A stretch of DNA of 11,058 nucleotides, taken from contig PJRA01000428.1 of the NCBI GenBank assembly GCA_016987375.1, positions 692,766 through 703,823 of the forward strand, given 5' to 3'. The notes beneath the pieces were generated by a model that saw only the letters and a list, made by a program, of their open reading frames with translations, made no database searches and had not been told where the DNA came from. This DNA is from Brachionus koreanus. Lineage: Eukaryota > Rotifera > Eurotatoria > Ploima > Brachionidae. How positions within the stretch are numbered: position 1 is the first letter of the stretch; each line of letters starts with the position of its first letter. Positions 5,648 to 11,058 of the stretch are shown here, piece by piece. The position numbers and the translations under genes were made by a program.

Positions 5648-8208
5648 CTATATACCATTGACGCTTGCACTACTTATTATGCTAGTCATGTCACTTGAGC
5701 CATTCGAGCTCGAACTGCTTGTTGAACTGCTACTGCTGCTGCTTCCACTGCTGTTACCGGTACTGCTTCTATTCAGTTTCTGCTTGACCATTTTTGGATG
5801 TGCCAAAATAACATGCTGAAAAAACTCGCTCTGACCATTAAACACTTCCATGCAAAATTTACACTTAAGCATGGATTTGTTCTCACTATTTCGAACAGGC
5901 GAGTCAGGCTTGGGAGCTATCGGCTTGAGAAGAGTTGCCTTTGGGGCTATTTTATTTTTGGGCGAGTGTTTTCTCAATTTTGGTATGATTGACGGAGGAT
6001 TGGCTAAATTAGTGCTTTGATTATTAATGGGCAACAATTTGGGCATTATTGGCCTAAAATTAGAGAAATTACCGGTCATGCCCGAGGCCGATGATAGTCG
6101 CGAACTATTAGCACTAGAGCATTGAGTTGGAATTTGAACTATTGGTGCTTTGACTGAATTGGGCAATTTAGGTACTGTTTTGCTCTCAACCGGGTCTATT
6201 TTGTTCAATTTGGGCGGCTCAGGTATTTTTTCCACCAGATTTGGCTCGCTCTTGGTCTGATCCACTCTTTCCTCGACAGACACGCTCTTTCTTCTCTCAA
6301 TAGATTCTTTTTCGGCCTCTTTTTTTTTGGCCGGTTCGTCTTGAATGGGCGAGCTTTTGCGCTTATTTTCTTCGATTTTTTTCGATGCTGCACTAAAATT
6401 ACCACTGGTTGTTGGCGAAAAAAATGGCTTGGTAAAAATAGTCTTTGATGCTGAATTGGCCGGTTCCGATTTGGCCAAAATAACAAATTTTTGTGTATTT
6501 CGCTTTAATTTCTTGGACCGAATTAGCAAAGGTCTGGTTAAATTTACAAATGGTTTTAGGTGAATTTTGGACGCAAATTCGTCCGAGTCATTAAGCGATG
6601 TATGAGTCAATTTCCATTTATCCAAGTCCTTTTTAAAGTCGTGATTGATGTCGAGCATTTCTGTTCTGAGCTGTTCGAGCAGTTTTTCTTCGGCATTTAG
6701 CTCGGCTAGTTTGGTTCGGTTGACCAGTCCGAACCAGGACATGAACTGGTCACGGGTCGCTTCGTTCTCCAAGTCGACCTGCGGCTCTAGACACTCTTCT
6801 ATTCGCTCTATCATTTCATTTACACTTTTCTCATAGTCGCCAAATTTTGAATTGGTCATGAACAATTTACAAGAATACTTTTTCATGTTGTGCAGTTTGA
6901 GACTAGCCGAACAAGGAAAAAAAAAACCGCATTTGGAACACTTGTAATTGTGCAATGGCTGGTCGTTTTGGTTAACCACTTTTCTTGGCCACAATTCGCA
7001 CATTTTTTGTGCAATTAGTGGAAAATTCACGCAGCTAAAGTCAATAAGTGCCAAATCGGCAAAACCGGTTGTTTTTATTTCAAGAGAATGATTGGGCTTG
7101 GGCGTGTAGAAGTTTTTCTGTGCGTCTGTGTTCAATCGTGAAGTTCTGGTCATAATGCTTGGCATGGACAAAATTTTTGTATCCACACTGGTTGCTTCTT
7201 CTTTTTTGGCTTGTTTGAGCTTGTTTTTCAAGTACTGGGACTCGACTATTTGATGAACGCTGGAATTGTGAACAACCAGGCCGTAGTGGTTCTCAAATTC
7301 AATGTCGCATTGTTGACAATAAACGGACAAGTTTGGATGCTGATCGTAGTGCTGTACAAGACCGAAATATGAGACAAATTTTTTGTCGCATTCAGGACAC
7401 TCAAAATTTGCCAAATTGTTAGAATTTTTGGATGGAGTGTTGGTTTTTTGATTTTTGGCACCACTGTTGGGTTTAGTGGGCTGAATTTTGACTTTATAAG
7501 TGGACAGACTTGTCAAGTCCATGTTAGGCTTGAGCGCAAGGCTTGCTATGGCGTTGGCGAGCGTTCCGCCGCCGTTAGCCGACGTAACTCCGGCCGAATC
7601 GGTTAAAATGCCGGTCAGAGCGATCGATTTTGTCTTTGATTCGTCTTGACTTTCTTCTTCCATGTCGCTCACTAGAGCTTCATCGAAATTGTCCACTTCG
7701 GACATGGATTCGGTGCCGTTTGACTTAGAGTCGGTCTCGAGCCATTCGTAGTCCGAGTCGTGTTTAGCATTAGTTCGCTTGAGTCGCGCATGCTTGCCAT
7801 CAGTTTTTTTATTAAAAGAGCGTAGGCCTTTTTTGCGATTTGGATCTATTTTGTTATTTTTTTTGTTATACTTTCGTTTTAATTCGACACCGGCTGTTTT
7901 TTCGTCCATTTCGTCGCTTTTTTTCGGCCGTCCCGGTCGTCTCTTGTCCATAGAGTCGAGCTCTTCAATTTTGGCCTCTTCTACGCCGACTCGCAATCGG
8001 CTCGGCGGCCCTCGTCGCCGCTTTGTTTCGCTAGGCTGAGTGTCCGATTGTTGAGCTATTGAATCCACAGAACTTTTACGCTTTTGTCTTGTATTCATCA
8101 TTGGCTGATCGTTGTCTATTTCCACTCTAGAGCATTCTTGTCTGTGACGCTTGTACAATACTCCTTGACGGTACCATTTATCGCATTTGACGCAGTAGAA
8201 CTGAGGAG
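5648..8208 (-). CDS. Zinc-finger and AT-hook nuclear protein, last exon (5' end missing)
   Basis: Numbered from the first whole codon (8206), the exon encodes 852 residues with five dispersed fingers. Finger 1 is C2HC (C5, C8, H21, C25), finger 2 C2H2 (C270, C273, H286, H290), finger 3 C2H2 (C297, C300, H313, H318), finger 4 C2HC with a wider H-X6-C (C423, C426, H439, C446), and finger 5 C2H2 (C782, C785, H798, H803). An AT-hook core RRPGRPKK lies at 89-96, after the basic KRRRGPP. An acidic Ser-rich tract spans about 150-190 and a charged, probably helical tract about 457-532. Residues 819-838 are nearly all Ser. Together these suggest a DNA- or chromatin-binding nuclear regulator. No ATG precedes finger 1: the frame runs back only to an acceptor at 8209, then a TAA at 8227-8225. 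The first ATG inside (residue 36) would lose finger 1, so an upstream exon is likely. I do not recognise the family. Confidence 0.85.
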
Positions 8209-8219
8209 CTAAATTAGTA
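8209..8219 (-). other. Splice acceptor before the zinc-finger exon
   Basis: The minus strand reads TACTAATTTAG|CTCCTCAG. Splicing at 8209 makes a phase-1 junction (xCT) and keeps finger 1 whole. CAG at 8203-8201 is a second possible acceptor, in phase 0. The in-frame TAA at 8227-8225 shows that coding cannot continue much further without splicing. Confidence 0.6.
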
Positions 8220-9281
8220 TAATTTTAAAAGTTGTTTATAATTTTATTTTCAATAATTTTAATTTTATAGATTGTTTTGTTAAATTTTAAAATAAAATAA
8301 AATTTCAATTAAAGCTCTTGTGAATTTTTAGCAACTTTTTTTTTTTTTTTTATCTAAGAAAATAAAAATTTAAAAATAAATCAAAATTAATTTAATTAAT
8401 TATATAAATTTATTTAAAATCAAATTTTTTTAATTTTTTCATAATCAACAAAACAATTTTTTGCAAATAACTCTCTGAATTTAATTTCAATTTAAATTTT
8501 TTTTTAAAAAATAATAGCTAAATTGTAAAGTAAAAAATTATTTATTCAAATCATCGAAATATTAGTTGAAGTGTTAAATAAATTAAAAATAAACCTTAAA
8601 CTTAATCTAAACTTTTCATTTAAATAATTATGAATTAAGTTGAATAAAGCTCGATTAATTTTGGTGACTTATGTTATATTTTACTTTTCTCTCACATTCA
8701 CTGTGCATTTAGCATTTCCTTTAAGTGAAAACATAACAATCTTATTTATTCAAGCGTTCCTTTATTAAATGTAATCAAAAATTATATTGAATTTTTAAAA
8801 AAATTTTCTAAGCGAATTAACTAAAAAAATTTTGAATCGTGTAAATTTTATCTTTGCAAAAACTATGCAAGTGTGCAAAAAATTATTCTATTAAAAAAAT
8901 GTAAATTATTTAGACACATTTAATATTAGTCTATCCATTTTGTTAGACAAGTTTGAATTACTTTATCAAAAGATAGATTTAAAAAAAAAAAAATAGATCA
9001 CAACATGAATAATAATTATCGAAATTAAAAAATTAACATTTCAAATTTGAATTAATTTTTTTCAGAAATTACTCAAAACCTTATTTTTGTCTTATTTTTA
9101 CATTTTTATTTTTCAAAATTTTACTTATTAACATTGCCTTAAAGATGTTCATTAAAATAAATATATAAACTTGATTCTGCTTATTTAATGCTGCTTACTT
9201 ATGAACTTTTAATTTAGATTGTTTATAGGACTGATGAGAGTCGCTATTAGAAAAATAAAATTTAGACTATCAACTACTTAA

Positions 9282-9301
9282 CCAGTTCAAAAACAGACTG
9301 G
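9282..9301. repeat. Small hairpin CCAGT / ACTGG
   Basis: Five-base complementary arms (9282-9286 and 9297-9301) around a 10-nt loop. It is short and could be chance. It is listed because it sits in the same GC-richer island as the next hairpin. Confidence 0.3.
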
Positions 9302-9341
9302 ACAATGTCGGTAGAAATAAAAAAAATGAAATGTCTACTAT

Positions 9342-9367
9342 AGCGGGACTACGGTAGTCTTCCTGCT
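9342..9367. repeat. Bulged stem-loop in GC-richer island
   Basis: The core GACTACGGTAGTC is a 13-base palindrome around a single G. AGCGG on the left pairs with CC and GCT on the right across TT and T bulges. The island stands out from the AT-rich surroundings. No known RNA family is recognised. Confidence 0.45.
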
Positions 9368-10412
9368 TTGTGAATTTAGTTAAACTAAAATTGACCGTAG
9401 AATATTAACTATTATTGTTATCATTATTATTATCTTACAAATAAGATTAAATGAAAGATTAAATTTTTTTTCTTCAATTTTTATCATTGAAATTTTCTCA
9501 GAGCTAAAATATTTTATTTAGAAAAAATAAAAATTAGTTACAAAATTGAAATTAATGTAAAAATTTTATTCTAAATTCAATAAAATTATTAAACACAATT
9601 AAATACTTTTAGAATTGATTTAATCTTATCTTTTTTTTCAATGTTTTTGTGAAAAATTTTAAGAAACAAACATTGTTTTTGATCAATTTTTAGAATTATT
9701 TGAGATTTATGAAAAATTAAAAGAAAAAGATATTTTATCAAATTTCAAGAGATATTAACTTAAAGAAAAGTGAGAAAGCTTTTAACTACGTTACTAAAAG
9801 CGAATTTGAATTTGCAATGTGTATTCTTTTTCATAAGATTCATTCATAGATTAATAACAACATCCTATATTAGAAAAAAATCAAATAACATTATGAAAAA
9901 AAAGACCTTTCATTTTAGATTTTTTTGATTTTTAAATTGAAATTTTAATTTCATTAGACTGTATACATTTATATTAAAATTTTTATTAGATTTTAAGGAA
10001 GAATTTTCGAGTTGCCATCATTAAAGAAACTTATATAAAATTCAAATTTAAATTAAAATTTTGTATTTTGCTTAAAAGAAACATTCTTTTTAACATAAGG
10101 CAAGTAATGTTTGTTCTAATACAAAAAATTATTCTATAAATTATAATATTCAAATTTAATTAAAATTTTTTTGTTAAATTAAAAGATAATTTTTATTCAT
10201 ATTCAATTGATAAAAAAATGTAAATTTTTTTGAAAATTATCGAAAAATTCCAAGATAGATTTAAATCTTTATGGACTCTAATATCTTAATTTATTATTAT
10301 AAAAATGCAAATTTTCATTTTAGTCAAGGCTACACACCAAATAAATTTTCTTTAATTGTTTTATTAGTAAATTTTTTAAAACTTAATTAATAATTTAATA
10401 CTAAAAGGACCA

Positions 10413-10427
10413 GTGTCAATTTGACAC
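10413..10427. repeat. 15-base palindrome GTGTCAA-T-TTGACAC
   Basis: Perfect 7-bp arms around one T, with AAAAGG to the left and CCTTTTTTT to the right extending the symmetry across a bulge. The neighbouring CCAGTGTCAATTTG (10410-10423) matches CCAGTGTCAAATTG at 4827-4840 with one mismatch. It may be the end of a small DNA transposon. Confidence 0.45.
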
Positions 10428-11058
10428 CTTTTTTTATGCTTTATATCTTTGGGATCGTTAATATTAAATATTAAAAAATAATCTAAATGATCAGAGTTTA
10501 AAATAAATTAATTTTTATATAATTTTTAATTTTTTTCTCAAAAGTATTTTGTTAAAATTTACGATCATTTCACTTTAAATAAGTCTCGAAATTAAAAAAT
10601 AATGAAATCTTGACTTTTTCAAGTTTTTTCCCATATTTATTTAATAAATAATGTACGATTACTTAGTGACATGAGGGTTTTTTTCTAATTTAAATAAATT
10701 CAAGATATAATCTATTTTAGAGTGACAAAAAAATTTCTGTTTGGTTAAAGTAAAATTTAGTTTACCCTAAATAAAAATTGATAAACTCGTTACTACTTAA
10801 AACTAACATTAGAGTCATATATGTGATTCCCAATGATTAAAGTATATTAATTAAAATATATTAAATTGAAAAGTTAAGATTATGAATCCTATTTATTTAT
10901 TTTCAAAAATTAGAAAAATAAATTTTATTGAAAAAAAAAACTAAATTAAAAATCAATGATTTTATTTTAAGTAATGTCTTGCTCTACTTAAACTCTACTT
11001 CAAATCAATAAAATAAGACTAATGCAATTTTTTAGAATATATTATTAAAAAAAAAGAT

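Larger units (their letters stand above)
8220..11058. other. AT-rich intron and/or 5' flank of the zinc-finger gene
   Basis: Nearly 2.9 kb with long A and T runs and no open frame of note on either strand. The missing 5' exon(s) of the zinc-finger gene should lie here or beyond the window. One weak candidate is an ATG near 8733 on the minus strand, which opens MFSLKGNAKCTVN before a GTGAGA donor; its phase fits only the second acceptor (8201). A GC-richer island at about 9220-9390 carries two small hairpins. Confidence 0.5.

Noticed and set aside
6205..6486. Minus-strand 93-codon frame rich in Lys and Arg, and other frames opposite or inside the zinc-finger exon
   Set aside because: These are shifted or antisense readings of the zinc-finger coding sequence, kept open by its biased composition.
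8213..8219. TACTAAT as a branch point for the zinc-finger acceptor
   Set aside because: It lies only a few bases from the AG, too close for a normal branch point. The two MKKS introns do not show it.
9231..9255. CTGATGAG followed by GAAA, resembling a hammerhead ribozyme core
   Set aside because: The bases between cannot form stem II, and no matching stems I and III are visible.
1..11058. CRISPR arrays, bacterial operons, tRNA or rRNA genes
   Set aside because: No regularly spaced repeats, no compact prokaryotic gene layout, and no tRNA cloverleaf or rRNA sequence was seen on either strand.

Overview
The window is animal nuclear DNA. It is very rich in A+T between genes, its introns are very short, and it carries two genes, both on the minus strand. 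One gene is a recognisable MKKS/BBS6 chaperonin-like protein, which points to a metazoan with cilia. The other is a multi-zinc-finger, AT-hook nuclear protein. Introns of about 50 nt, high A+T and decayed LINE and LTR elements would suit a small invertebrate such as a monogonont rotifer. That assignment is an inference; nothing here proves the species.

Layout from left to right. 1-1518 is AT-rich and mostly without genes. It holds a possible decayed coding stretch (67-387, minus) and a small TAG microsatellite. 1519-3280 (minus) is a complete three-exon MKKS/BBS6 gene of about 552 codons, followed by an AATAAA at 1493-1488. 3281-5647 separates the two genes and works as a transposon graveyard. 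It contains two similar stem-loops (3701-3724 and 4239-4258), a frameshifted LINE reverse-transcriptase remnant between them (about 3865-4215, minus), and a broken LTR-retrotransposon remnant (about 4839-5128, minus) marked by a 47-bp exact direct repeat and a purine tract. 5648-8208 (minus) is the large last exon of the zinc-finger gene. It encodes 852 residues and enters directly from a splice acceptor. 8211-11058 is AT-rich. It must hold, or lead to, the missing 5' exon(s) of the zinc-finger gene, but no exon can be assigned with confidence. A few short palindromes lie there.

The two genes are in tandem on one strand but show no functional link. MKKS belongs to the chaperonin-like machinery that builds the BBSome for ciliary trafficking. 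The zinc-finger protein looks like a chromatin or DNA-binding regulator whose family I could not name. No clearly new multi-gene system is visible. The items most worth checking are the unassigned zinc-finger protein, the paired stem-loops and the two mobile-element relics.
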